Part shown: in pieces, positions 1-11,066 of the stretch | Position numbering within the stretch: the stretch's first letter is position 1 | How the letters are laid out: every line of letters starts with the position of its first letter | Assembly (NCBI RefSeq): GCF_021155775.2 | Contig: NC_060238.1 | Span: 1,660,001-1,724,000, forward strand | Origin: Neodiprion pinetum | Taxonomy: Eukaryota; Arthropoda; Insecta; Hymenoptera; Diprionidae | DNA length: 64,000 nucleotides | Direction of reading: 5' to 3' | Notes under the pieces: generated by a model | Told to the model about the DNA's origin: nothing | Database searches by the model: none | What the model saw: only the letters and a program-made list of their open reading frames with translations | Translations under genes and position numbers: made by a program

Positions 1-1399
1 TACTTACAAACGATTAGACTGAAAATTAATAAAGAGACGAATAAATTATAGGTAGGTACGTGAAAAACGATGGCAAATTTTTGTAGTAACGGAAAAGTAG
101 TGAGACTTTCTAGAGAGAGCAAGAGAGAGAGAGAGGGGGGGGGGGGGGGAGAGGAGTTTGCGCGATATCCGTAACTGATCGGAAAATCTTGATGATCGAT
201 AGCGTTCGCCCACCTGCGCTGATTTTAATCTGTATGATTTCTGTTATTTATCTGGGTTACTGATAAACACTGCGGCACGATGCATGCGGTTAAGTTTGAC
301 AAACGATGAGTAATTTATGTACGTGAAATTAACGTACTGCGATACAGAGACGAGTTTGTCAAATCTGTATATCTGCCTGCACCTGCACTTTAAAAAAACA
401 AAAACGCAGGAGAAGCGAACACCTGCAATTTGGATTGTAAAAATTCTACATCCACGATTATTTTTTGTTTCTTTTTTTTTCGATTTCTTATCTTTTTTTG
501 GTTAAATTAAACCGATAGGACGACTATAACAATGATTGTCTGATGAATTGCATTTACAGTTTGAAAACCCGTTGAAACTATCGTATTGTAATAATTGATG
601 AAAATGGAAATCATTTTTCAATCTTAACGCAAAGCGTTGGAAAAAGGTGGCGCAAAGGAATTAAGAAATAAATTTAAGAATATTACAAACGCTAGATAAA
701 TTTCGATCGTTGTCTGAGTATTTTTTCAAATCTTTTTCTCTTCCGTTTCTGTGACGAAATTTAGTCGTACTAGACTAAAATCATCATCGTTTCGTTAGAA
801 TTGTCGGAAATTTTACCGCATGCAGGCCTTTGATTTTGCCTTTGCCATTGTTTTGACTTATCAATTAAACAAACAGTTGGCAAGTGGTAGTGAAAATTTG
901 AACAATATTAATTTTGTCATCTTTGGAGGAACTCGACGATAAATACTTGCCTATAGACGGTTACTTACGCAATGCCGACTCAAGATCATTGTTTAAACAA
1001 TCTGCATTGTCGGCGACTCACTGCGAATGTTGGTAAAACAGCGAGCTTTACCTGCTGCTGTAAGTAACACAAAGTTGCTTTCTATTTATCGTCAGTTCTT
1101 GATATACTTGAACGGTAGGGCAAAGCACCGGCATGTGAGAGAATTTTAGTAAAATTAGAAAAATATTAAAGCGTCGTTGAAATTAGAAGAGGTTCAAATT
1201 TTGATAGAATTTTAGGGAAAAAAAAAAACGAAGCGTGAAATTCATTTTCGAACATGTATATTTACCAATTTTACAGACATTTTGAAAATAGGAATGAACA
1301 GGGAGAAAAGTATCGAGGAAAGGCGACAGAAAACAGCTAAAAAATTGCAAAAATAGTAGAACAGAAAAATTGAAAAGTTGATTTAATTCAAACTTGAGA

Positions 1400-1489
1400 T
1401 CAAGCGAGCGTGAAGATGACCGTCAATTTGTAACACACGAGCAGCTCATGGGCCGAATTTGTCATCGTCCACCAGAGCGTCCCACGTAA
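1400..1489 (-). CDS. NPC2: Gene A exon 4 (last ML strands and stop)
   Basis: The acceptor is atttcag|TT. In phase 0 the exon encodes 29 residues, including LWWTM and the last cysteine in LLVCYKL, then TGA at 1402-1400. The other frames do not give the family pattern. An ATTAAA on the minus strand lies at 1387-1382, only 13 nt past the stop, so it may or may not be the polyadenylation signal. Confidence 0.86.
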   Translation of the reverse strand, partial: LRGTLWWTMTNSAHELLVCYKLTVIFTLA

Positions 1490-4400
1490 CTGAAATGAAA
1501 TTGGAAAGAAAAAAAGAAAATAAATCAGACGCCGATGAAAGGGGGGAAAAATAGTAAAAAATAAATCAACTTTGTCAACCCTTTCAGTCACATTTGCTTT
1601 TTAACATTCCTTGCGAAATCCTGAAATTTATTGCATTCTCAGGCAAAGAAAGACACAAACTTTGGAACGATTAGGATTTTTCGTGAATGTATTTCGTTGG
1701 CGGGGAGATTTGACGATCAACGTATACTAAAAATGCTTGGAATTTATTGGTCGACAAACAGAAATCTCGGAATGGCGATTAGATTTACAAAATTCGATGC
1801 AAAGGGGTAGTTTTCATCCTCCTTAGGGGTGCGCATAGACAGTATTGGGGGTCCAATCTGTTCTCGTCCTAAAATCGTACTGTCTCAAAGTAAATATTCG
1901 CATAAATCTCATTCAAGAAGACTGTCCAAAACAATGTTGATAACTCACCCCGTTTTAACCCTATTTTAAGGGTTGTTTTTAGTTTTCTCAAACTTTTGAC
2001 ATCGGATTCGCATTCAGCGTCGAAATGTACACAGGGAACGTATAATTGCACTTCCGTGCTAAAAACCAAAAGAATGAAAAAAAAATACCGAAATGCGTGA
2101 CTGAAAGGGTCGAAGCTTCGGTGAAATTCGGCAAAGCTCAAGCTCACCGGCGGCACGTTGTCGACTCTGACGGCAGCTTGGTATTTCACTCGTCTCCCAT
2201 TTTCCAACCGACAAGCGTTCGATCCTTGAACCGCCGTGCAAGGGTCTGGACTCACCTGAGCCTGCAGTTGGATCGAACTTACCACGAAATAGACATTCTG
2301 AACGAGTTGCTCAGAATCGTAAGCTGCAATTTAGGGAAAATTATCCACAATATTCAATTTGGCTTGTTAGAGGAGTTTCTTCGAAGCTTGACATTTCCGG
2401 ATGATTTTATCGCGAGATAATCCAGGGTGGCAACGCATCTGGAAAATCTGTAATGCCTGGAATTGTCGGGGGATTTTTAATTTGCTCGTGGAATGGATTG
2501 AAAGTATTAGTTTTTTATCTTGGGAATTAGAAATGATTTTTTCGTGTAACAAGTTTACTTCTTTTTCGTCGTGAAAACAAATTGGCTTGAAAGTGACTTT
2601 GTTTTTTATTTTTTTTTGGGTACTCGATAATCTGGAAATGTCATGGAATTTTTTCTTTTCTTTTTTTTTTCAAAGAATTTTTGGCCACCCTGGAGATAGT
2701 CGTAAAAAAAAAAAACCGAAAATACAAAATACTGAAATTACGAATAGAAGATTTGTTAATTTCGAATCACTTCTAAACGGTTAAAAACCTACTCATAGAT
2801 TCGCTAGGTTTCACTTTACGATGATTCATTTTATTCGAAAGATTATTATCTAAAAATTCAGTGGAACAATTTCTTATCATTATGCGTTGGCATTGTTTTG
2901 AAGATATTTTCGCAGATTAATAATAACAGTGATTTGACGAACACTTAACTCGCGATTGTTTCTTAATAAAACGAAAAAAAAGGCTGCGGAACATTGACAA
3001 ACCGCATTTTCAAAATCAGAAAATTAAAAAACAAAAAGTGACCAACATTTACGCCAATTTCAATTTCGAGTAATAAGTACAAGTGGCTGCTAAGCTAAAA
3101 ATAATCGAGTTTTAAAAATAATCGATTATTTTTCGTGATTCCTAGTAAGGGGTGGATTGTTCAATACCTGTCCCTTGGACCAAAAAATTGGTCGTGACGT
3201 TGACCGTTGATCCAATTACGATTCGGCAAGGATAGCTGGAGCAGTCCGACACCTCGATGCTCTCCAGATAGTAAATCGAACCTGTTGATCGGATTGAATT
3301 ATCCAACAGAATTATTCGAACTACGAAGCGTTTTTTTTTTTTTTTCATCTCTTCTCAATTAAAAAAGATTTTTTTATTTTTTTTCCATACATACGTATTT
3401 TCAAATCCAACTTGTTTGAGAAATTTGCGAAAATATTTAAAGAAACTGTTATTACTGACTTGTATTTATTCATTGTTATATATTTTCTCATCTAGTCGTC
3501 TGATCGGAATTGAGGTTTATTTTAACGAATCGCGATGCAAATCAATGATTTTAATTATCGATATTTCGGTATATTCTACATAGATAATATACTCGTATTT
3601 CTGTATGCATTATCTTGAGAGATTATATCGGCACGCGTGGTCTCAATTATTATAATTATACGAGATAACTACTGTCGTGACGCAATAACGGGGCTTAGCG
3701 TTCGCTTGGAGTTTTCTTTTATGTTTTTTTTTCTTTTCTCTTTCTTTTCTTATTTTCGTTCATCCTCTATCCTTCAGTTTATCCAATTCGTTAATCCAAT
3801 TAATTAATCTTTCCACGCTACGATAAATGAACAGGGATATCGAACAGTCGGTATTGATTTAAATTACCGCGAGAAGGTGAGAAGTAGTATTAACGAAAAG
3901 ATTGGAATTGCGGTATCTGTCATCGATGTAAAAAAATGTTTCAAAAATTTCCAAACGACTGAAACTTTTGATCATCGAACCGATTTCCAACGATAGATTA
4001 AAAACAAACGTGCGAAAAAAATTATTAACGAAGAACGAAATTAATTCGACAGACGTTTTTAAGCATTTCCAATCGCGCGGTCAATACATTGTGTTATTAA
4101 TCTTTTTTACATATAAATTTGTCGATGCAAGCGATTGCGGTTTTAATCATAATGTAGCGATTTCAATCCGCCTTGAGGCGTGACATATATCAATTATCGT
4201 TTCGGACAGTGATTTCGCGTGTAAGCGATTTCATCGAAAATTCCTCATCGAGCAATAAGCTATCCGCGCTATATTCTATCCAACGCGATCGCCTATCGAT
4301 TATACATAACCGATCGGATCGCATTAATTGTCACTTTTTATTTTTTGACACGCGGCGTGACGAGCTAGTATATATACCACAATGTAGGTGTATATAAATA

Positions 4401-5275
4401 AAATATGTGAGAAACTTGACGGAGAGAACAAAAGCGGTTAATTGTCTCTCAACCTTCGCGACGTTGCGAATAATTATATGTATAATTTGTCAATGTGTAT
4501 TGGGTATAAATTGTACGCGATTATTGATCGGAATTTCGGCCGCGAGCGAAAACGTGACGGAAATTAATGTTGATTATCACCAACGTCTGTTTTCGCGAAA
4601 ACGAAACGAGTGGATGGGATAAACATGAAACCAGAAGAGTAAAAGAGAATTTTTCAAATTTCGAAGAAATTATCCGTGGGAATGAAAATTTGAACGTTAA
4701 ATTTCGATTCCGTTGTTCAGATCGTCGTGAAAAATCTTTTACATCCTACTTTGCCGGGTTTCACGGTTAACGAAAACGGAGGGTATGAAAAATCGTGACG
4801 ATTCTTGCAAATGCATTAATATAATTATAACAACGTATCGAAGGATTGATTCATGCATTATTTTCGATTGAAATTATCCAGAATCGTTTCCTTCGCTGAT
4901 TTTTCTTTTACATTTTCATTCAACGTAAATTTTTTACTCTATTACAATTTATAGAAAAAATACACACACAAAAAAAAAAGAAAAAAAGAAAAAGGGTTAA
5001 TTTGAATTTATTAAATTGCGCGGTAAGCTTATTGTGTTTGTTAACCGAACGAAGAGTAAATGTTTCGCGAATTCACTCACATCTTAATTAATTTACCGTT
5101 TAATATTAATAATGATATATTCACTGTTTCCCATCCGAAATAAAATTTAATCCTTAACAATTTACTTACCACAATCCTCAAACGGCACGACGCTAGCTGC
5201 TACGGAAATAGCATTTGTCGTTAAAAATGGGACAACCGAAAGGAAAAATATACAGTTGATAATTAGCTCGGCCAT
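1400..5275 (-). CDS. NPC2: NPC2-like secreted lipid/sterol-binding protein (gene A), 4 exons
   Basis: Spliced CDS is 5170-5275, 3168-3281, 2148-2323 and 1400-1489 (486 nt, 161 aa plus stop). Every join is GT-AG and in phase (1, 1, 0). The product begins with a hydrophobic signal peptide (about residues 1-28) followed by an ML (MD-2-related lipid-recognition) domain. The six conserved cysteines are C35, C49, C54, C102, C111 and C151. Their spacing matches the three NPC2 disulfides (outer pair, the short CxxxxC loop, and the mid-domain pair). Residues 69-101 align with the NPC2 central strands and residues 118-126 with the usual Y-x-Y strand. The tryptophan-bearing strand before the last cysteine is at 137-151. 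There is a possible N-glycosylation sequon at N63. Known family members bind sterols or other small lipids in lysosomes or extracellular fluid; insect paralogues are also linked to immunity and chemosensation. Which ligand this one binds cannot be told. It lies head-to-head with gene B. The start is the first ATG in the exon-1 frame and is followed by the signal peptide. Confidence 0.9.
1490..2147 (-). other. Gene A intron 3
   Basis: 658 bp, gtgagc...cag, phase 0. It sits at the same place in the protein as the last intron of gene B. It is AT-rich, with a short TTTTAACCC...GGGTT palindrome near 1957-1976. Nothing else was recognised in it. Confidence 0.8.
2148..2323 (-). CDS. NPC2: Gene A exon 3 (central ML strands)
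   Basis: The acceptor is attgcag|CT and the donor CCGCCG|gtgagc. The exon is 176 nt, entered in phase 1 and left in phase 0. It encodes the fourth and fifth cysteines (PDPC and SNAC) and the RVKYQAAVRV strand. An internal ctgcag at a later position would also look like an acceptor, but it breaks the reading frame with exon 2. Confidence 0.87.
2423..2692. mobile_element. 270-bp MITE, Mutator-like target duplication, in gene A intron 2
   Basis: The ends are perfect inverted repeats, CAGGGTGGC at the left and GCCACCCTG at the right. The flanks are GAGATAATC (2414-2422) and GAGATAGTC (2693-2701), a 9-bp direct repeat with one mismatch. A 9-bp duplication is usual for Mutator-like elements and 8 bp for hAT, so the superfamily is not certain. 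The interior is AT-rich and non-coding. A diverged second copy lies at about 29669-30016, and the same terminal sequence occurs at 42590. Confidence 0.75.
3168..3281 (-). CDS. NPC2: Gene A exon 2 (first ML strands)
   Basis: The acceptor is caacag|GT and the donor ACAG|gtattg. The 114-nt exon is phase 1 at both ends. It encodes the second and third cysteines in the motif SDCSSYPC. In family members a lysine-glycine often follows this motif; here it is CRIVIGS, so the loop has diverged. Confidence 0.88.
5170..5275 (-). CDS. NPC2: Gene A exon 1 (signal peptide)
   Basis: The ATG is at 5275-5273. The exon encodes 35 residues ending in VPFEDC plus one base of a glycine codon. The donor reads TGTG|gtaagt, a consensus site. 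The hydrophobic core LIINCIFFLSVVPFL is a typical signal-peptide core. The intron that follows is 1888 bp. Confidence 0.88.
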
Positions 5276-5426
5276 CGGGACGCATTTATATGTATATATG
5301 ATTGAATCGATTTCGGGAAAATATATAAACGGGGATTGACTTCGTCGTATAATCAAATTAACCGGTATCACCAATTTGCACTCTGTCTATGCCTGTGTCT
5401 AAATATATTTATGTGTGATTGCTTGT

Positions 5427-5450
5427 TTGTGTGTGTGTGTGTGTGTGTGT
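5427..5450. repeat. (GT)n microsatellite
   Basis: About 12 uninterrupted GT units, roughly 150 bp upstream of the gene A start codon. Confidence 0.95.
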
Positions 5451-6909
5451 CGAATAAATTATTTCACCCGGATCGAATACCGCCGATCGAATACCAGATT
5501 TATCAAATTTCTTCACCCTTATATCGTCTTTCGATGCGACGGTTCTCAACCCGACCGTCCAGCGATCACTGACAGAACAATGCCGGCATCCTTTGTTCCG
5601 CTCTTTTATTTCCCTAAATCGTAACAAGCGATTTGAATATATTTTTCATCCCGTCATTCGCAATTTCTTTATACACGGGGTAGAGTTTTTTTTTTTTTCT
5701 CTCAACTCTGCGTCGAATTACATAATATTATATGTTTTGGCTGTCGGTTTATCTCGCTTTTGTGTTTTTTCTCAAATTCTTCCCACCTTCGATTACGAAA
5801 AATGTTAAATATACGTTTATATTCTTCTCGTTTGTTTTTAACTTTCAATTTCTCGATGATGTGTCATTTCCTCTTTATCCGCGTACACAGAATTTTCGAT
5901 CGAACAAAATTCTAACGATCGCTGCGATGAATTCGATTGAATAAATATCGCGGATGAATATCGGAGAATAATTGAAGTTTTTTTTTTTTTTTCTTCTCTT
6001 CCACAGATTCGCGAAATTTTTGTGATAAATTTCGATATTTTGAAATAAAATGACTACAAGATTTACCCGTATAATCATATTATGATATTAGAAAATTGCG
6101 ATACGCATGCGTCAAATACAATAATATTATTTCGACGTCTCTGATTGATCGATCGAGTTGGCAAAAGTGTCATTCATATTCCGAAGCGATAGGCATTTCC
6201 CTCTACTTATGTTATATCTCTATAATAATATATATATATACACATATCTGTTGAAATGACGCCGTGATTATTGCTCTTGAAAAATTAAATCACGCTGATG
6301 CATTGCCAGACGTTGAAACGATCGGAATTTATTAATCGGCTAACACGATCTAGTCTGCTACTCAATCTGCGACTCTGATTGCCACTTCGTCTCTCGAATT
6401 GTGCCGACGATACTTTTGCTATCAAAAATATCGTAGCTCGTTTATCGATGGCGATTGGCTGTTTTCCTTACCTCATGCTCCTTTTGCATTTTTCGTAAAT
6501 CGCGAAGCCAAAAGTTTTTGCGAAACGCATATTATACGCGTGCACGTATGTATTATACCTAGTATAAATATAAAGGTAATATGCAAAAGTTGCTATCGCC
6601 ACGATGTCACGGGTGTTACGTAAATACATAACTTGAGCAAATTGAACACCGGTCGGATTCCCGGGGCTTATTATCTTTTTTCACCGTCACGTTGTTTTCT
6701 TTCTTTTCTTTTTCATGCCTGGCCAAGTTACGAATGATGAAATACGAGCGGTGCAGTTACTGATAATGCTGCTTTTGCAGAAGACACAATGGCGTGGTAT
6801 AAGTGTGAAAAAGAAAGGAAAAGAATGGAGAAGAATCGCGAAATTCAAACTTGTGGACAATTTATTATATTGATTAAAGTGCCGATGTGGTTATGAAAAC
6901 CGTTTTTTA

Positions 6910-7235
6910 ATTCGCAGATTTACGTTATATGTATATACTGTTAAATGTTTTGATCGATTTCTTACCGATCTAATGACTTACGATAGAGATATTTTATCCA
7001 CAGGTATCGTCGATCCTGGTTTTTTTATTCACGGATCTACGTTATATTACACTGATCAATTTTTCGACCGATTTATTACCGATCTACCGAGTCACGACAA
7101 AGACATTATAACGACAAGTATCGTTGATGCAGGTTTTTCGATTCACAGATTTACGTTATATATATTGTTAAATTGTTTGATCGATTTCTTACCGATCTAA
7201 TGACTTAGGATCAAGATATTTTATCGACGAAAGTG
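6910..7235. repeat. Imperfect tandem repeat, ~115-bp unit, nearly three copies
   Basis: The anchor ATTCRCRGATYTACGTTATA starts at 6910, 7027 and 7141. Each copy continues with TCGAYYKATTTMTTACCGATCTA about 45-60 bp later, then with GA(T/C)ATTTTATC-like sequence. Units 1 and 3 are closest to each other. The frame open through this array is a repeat artefact, not a gene. Confidence 0.85.
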
Positions 7236-8835
7236 GCAAAATACATTCGAAATATACCAACTTATATCAGTTCAGTCCAACGGATGAAAACACCAGCAGG
7301 TATCGCGTGAAAATCTATTCATCATACGGAAATGAAAATCGTATTTCCGGAGGCAGTAGCAACAACTTCCGGTCGAGGAGATACGCGGCCGCTCATTCGC
7401 AGCCATCTAACCGACGCACGTGTGCATGTCGAACGTGTCGTACGTTTAGATGGCAGCTTATTAGGTACACCCGGTGCACCGGAGCAGTCAAGGTGATGCG
7501 AGATGAAAAAAACTCCAGGGGGAAATTATTTAGAATTCACATCACGACTAACGACGCACCGCAAGTCACGTTCCCTCCGGCTGTCCTCGTCTTTCAGCTA
7601 TATTACACGTTATTCGTTCCTCTTCCGGTCTTCCGACAAGCGTAACGCGAAGACGTGACAGCTTTTGTTTTTTCCGCCGTACAACGCGGTATCGAGGAAT
7701 TTCGAATGGGCTGAAAAACGGACCCGAAGAACCTAAGACATTTGACGCATGGAATAAACGATTGTCAAAAGTGCCGGTGAAAAATGGTAAAAATTGAAAA
7801 AAAATTTTTAACTGGTCTGTTCGTTTAAAAAATTTATACGGGTAACGGTTATTTTTTAATAGTATTAAGGTGAACAAAGGACAACGACGATTTAAAAATC
7901 ACGATTAAAAATGACGAATAATTGTTGAAAGTTCAAAGAAAAAGTAAAAAAAAGAAAGAAATAAATAAAGTCAAGGTTGATTTGTTTGCCGGTGAAGTTT
8001 TAACATTTGTGCTCACGTTTTTTCTTCGTTGACGTTTCTTTATTTTTTATTTTTTTTATTTTCCGTCGTACTTTCGTTATCATTGACCGAAACGACTTTG
8101 CAATATTTCTGCTCCGCACCGCGTGCGGTCATTTTACAATATGCGTATAGTTGAATAAAAATAATGGACAAATCTGCAAGTCAGTCTATTTGCAGTAATA
8201 TCGTAATACACACCTGCAGATTCTGGCGGCAAGGTCGAGTTCGGAATAAAACTGTCAGCATGGTTTTTAACGATATTGACAAAGGTATGAGAGGCTTGTA
8301 CCGCACGTACGCCTACAATAATGTATGCGCGAATACGTAGGTGTACACACATGTGCAATGTACGTGATACGCGTGACGTAAGCGCTTGGCAATTACACAG
8401 TACGGCAAATTAAATTCGCGTCGATGCTCGTGCACAGAGCGCTCTGACGAATAAAACGATTCCCAGAGTCTATGGCGTGCAGTTTAAATGAAATATACGG
8501 ATTCCGATCGTTGGATTTATGCGCCAGAACGCATAACGATACGTTACGTACGAAATAAAATGTAGCATTAGGACAATTGTCTCCAATTCGGATTGAGAGG
8601 GGATGGATTTGACGAATGCTGAGTTAACACCGGACAGCGAAAACGGTGCTGAAGACTTGCGTAACTCGGCTGATGCCTGGTGACGATGGTCGGTGGAATA
8701 AGAAAAATAAGACGAAGAGGGGAAATTAATTCTTTTAATGCGTACAGTTTTCCTCGCAGTCAGATTCCTTGAAACTTTTGGGTGCAAAGGGGGTCTCGAA
8801 GTCGCTGGTTTAAAAAATGGGGCCGGATCTGAGAA

Positions 8836-8945
8836 ATTGTCAAAATTTGAAATAGCGGATCTAATTTGAGCGAATAGGATGAATTTTTATATTTTCAGTC
8901 CGTTATATCGGATCCGCTGTTTTGAATTTTCAAATTTCGACGTAA
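8836..8945. repeat. Diverged copy of dispersed repeat (CGGATCCGCY core)
   Basis: The segment reads like an imperfect inverted repeat: CAAAATTTGAAATAGCGGAT at the left and ATCCGCTGTTTTGAATTTTC at the right. The right half resembles the GGATCCGCCATTTTC part of the repeat at 24165-24447. Confidence 0.45.
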
Positions 8946-9404
8946 ATCTTGAATAAACGATTCAAATAAGGTATCTCATATATGAGACGCTGTTAGAGTT
9001 GTTACAGAATAAAAATCATAATGGACGAGAGAGAGAGAAAAAAAAGACATAAAAAAACAACAAGATAAACGATCTGCTCGTAAACGATTATTAAACGGTT
9101 TGACCGGCGCGGCGTGACGATGGCCGAGTAGGTTTTATAGTTTTTGCATTTTCATGCCGATCGCTGCTACCGTTGTTGCTGGTGCAGTGGAAAGTTTCGC
9201 TTTTGAGAATTGTTTTCGTTGCAGCACCTGCAGGACACGTGTTGTTCTTCTTTCTCATTTTTCTCCGTCGTCACCGTTAGTCATTTCCCCATTGGAATTT
9301 TACAAATCGGTTCACGTGAGTAGTTTACTTTCAGTCGCTGTTGATCTTGGCAATTTTTTTTCATTACCTACATAATAATTGCTTCTGGTCGACAGGTATA
9401 AAAA

Positions 9405-9520
9405 ACGGAGAAAGAAAGAGAAGAAATGATGCGAATGAATCGAACGATCTTTGTCGATTTTTCGTGTCGAGAACAATCGATCGGTAATCGATAGATGAAA
9501 ATGATTCCTGTATAAGTCGG
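9405..9520. repeat. Duplicated block, copy 1
   Basis: Shares an exact 28-bp core (containing ATCGATCGGTAATCGATAG) and looser flanking similarity with 10497-10610. Both copies begin with a purine-rich GAGAAAGAAA stretch. Confidence 0.75.
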
Positions 9521-10496
9521 TGCGAATGTTTTGTTTGCCACAAAATTTAGTACAGATGCTAAATCGGCACTGGAAGACCGTGTTTTCTCTTGTTTCCCAG
9601 AAATTTATGTCAGATTCTCAAATGGTATGTGAAATTTATTCAAAAGAAGTTGGGATTCCTTGCAAGTTTTCTTTACAACGATTATTTACGTAAAAATTAT
9701 CATCCAGAAATTTCCGGATCGAGTTTCAGAAATAATTTAAGAAGGTTTCACAAGACTCGTGAAAAGCATTCGTATCAGGGTACAGTAACATGAACTTTGC
9801 TCTTTAGTGCAGGCAATCGAATAATTTTCTGTACCCAGAACGGAAAACAACGATCGGCAGGAGAATTATCAGACCCACGGTGACCTCTTTCGGTATACTT
9901 GATATTCGAGATCACGGTCTCACCGACTGGTCAACACGTTACGGTAGCGGGTTTTCCACTCCTTTATTTTCAGGTTTTTCCGCTCTACTCGTTCCTCGAA
10001 TGTCCGATTAGTGTGCGGCGCACGATTAACGGCAAATGAAAAGAAAGAAAGAGAGGAAAAATATTATAAAGATATTTTAACAACGTTTTCAAGCCGTAAT
10101 GTATTTTCGTGGCGAGTGCGATGTTGAGTTCTTTATTTCGTCGATTTCAACGCGTGTATCGGTAAACACCCGGAATCCCGCGTCATCGATTAACGATCTC
10201 TGACAAATAAGAAGACGTGGGGAAAACTGTCGAAAAGGAAGAGTGAAGAGATTCGATTCAAGTTGTCGCTTGACCTCGAATCGAATTGAAGGTGATCGGT
10301 ATGGATGATCGAATGTACATGATAGTTGCGTTGTTACGATCGAAAAGCGAATAGGATGGGAAGACGAAAGCTAAGACAAGCGTTCGAACGATACGGTTTG
10401 CTTTTTTTTCTGGATCTGTTGCTGCCGATACGCCGATCTTGAAAAATTTTCATTATAACCGAATAATTGCTTCGAGGCGAGAACAAGGACGGAATA

Positions 10497-10610
10497 AGAG
10501 AAAGAAAAGATGACGAGCAGAGAAAACAATCGACCGATCTTAGCCGATTTTTTATATTCAGAAGAATCGATCGGTAATCGATAGATGAAAATAGTTTCGC
10601 TGTAAACACG
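10497..10610. repeat. Duplicated block, copy 2
   Basis: Direct partner of 9405-9520. It ends about 370 bp before the gene B start codon. The palindromic ATCGATCGGTAATCGAT core could be a protein-binding site, but this is only a guess from its symmetry. Confidence 0.75.
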
Positions 10611-10978
10611 ATGAGTAATCCTCGCTCCACTTCGCGACGTATCTGTAATTCTCAGCGAACCGATTTCCCACCAAGCGGAAGAAGAGAATCGTGTCTCGTT
10701 TACCGGTGTGACGGATCGGTGTGTGTTTACCTACACTTTTTCATCCTACCTAGACGGGGTTTCATTTAGCCGTGGACTGTCCAGGTCGCCTGTCAGTCTT
10801 TGGTCAAGCCTGAGAGCCGTTAGTCGACACCGAGTGACTCGAGCCGCAGTCGCGATCGGTTCGGTTTCTCTCGAATTTCAACAGCCGATCGTTCATCTTC
10901 CACCTCGTAATTCGTGGAGCAAGTCGTTCTTGCGACTATACCGATTTAAACTGCCGATTGTACTTTCACGCTAACATC

Positions 10979-11066
10979 ATGATAAGGGAAATATTTGTGC
11001 TAATTTTCTTTGCGTGTTTCACCGCCGATTTCGCCGCCGCAACCGAAGTTCTCGATTGTGCTACCG
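10979..11066 (+). CDS. NPC2: Gene B exon 1 (signal peptide)
   Basis: 29 codons plus one base, ending ...VLDCAT and the first base of a glycine codon. The donor ACCG|gtccgt is a weak match to consensus. It is the only nearby GT that gives the phase needed by exon 2, and it sits at the same codon position as the gene A intron 1. Confidence 0.85.

Larger units (their letters stand above)
5276..10978. promoter_or_regulatory. Divergent NPC2 intergenic interval (probable shared upstream region)
   Basis: This is the 5.7 kb between the start codons of the two divergent NPC2-like genes, so the promoters and 5' UTRs of both must lie here unless upstream exons exist outside. No convincing ORF was found. 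It holds a GT microsatellite (5427-5450), a ~115-bp unit repeated nearly three times (6910-7235), a relic related to a dispersed repeat (8836-8945) and a duplicated block at 9405-9520 and 10497-10610. No core promoter element can be assigned with confidence. Confidence 0.5.

Noticed and set aside
6973..7200. 75-codon frame in the NPC2 intergenic region
   Set aside because: It is a read-through of the ~115-bp tandem repeat, and the repeated peptide is an artefact.
8134..8358. Minus-strand frame ending at a CTGCAG|gtgtgt donor
   Set aside because: No acceptor or convincing start, and no partner exon of gene A or any other gene in phase.
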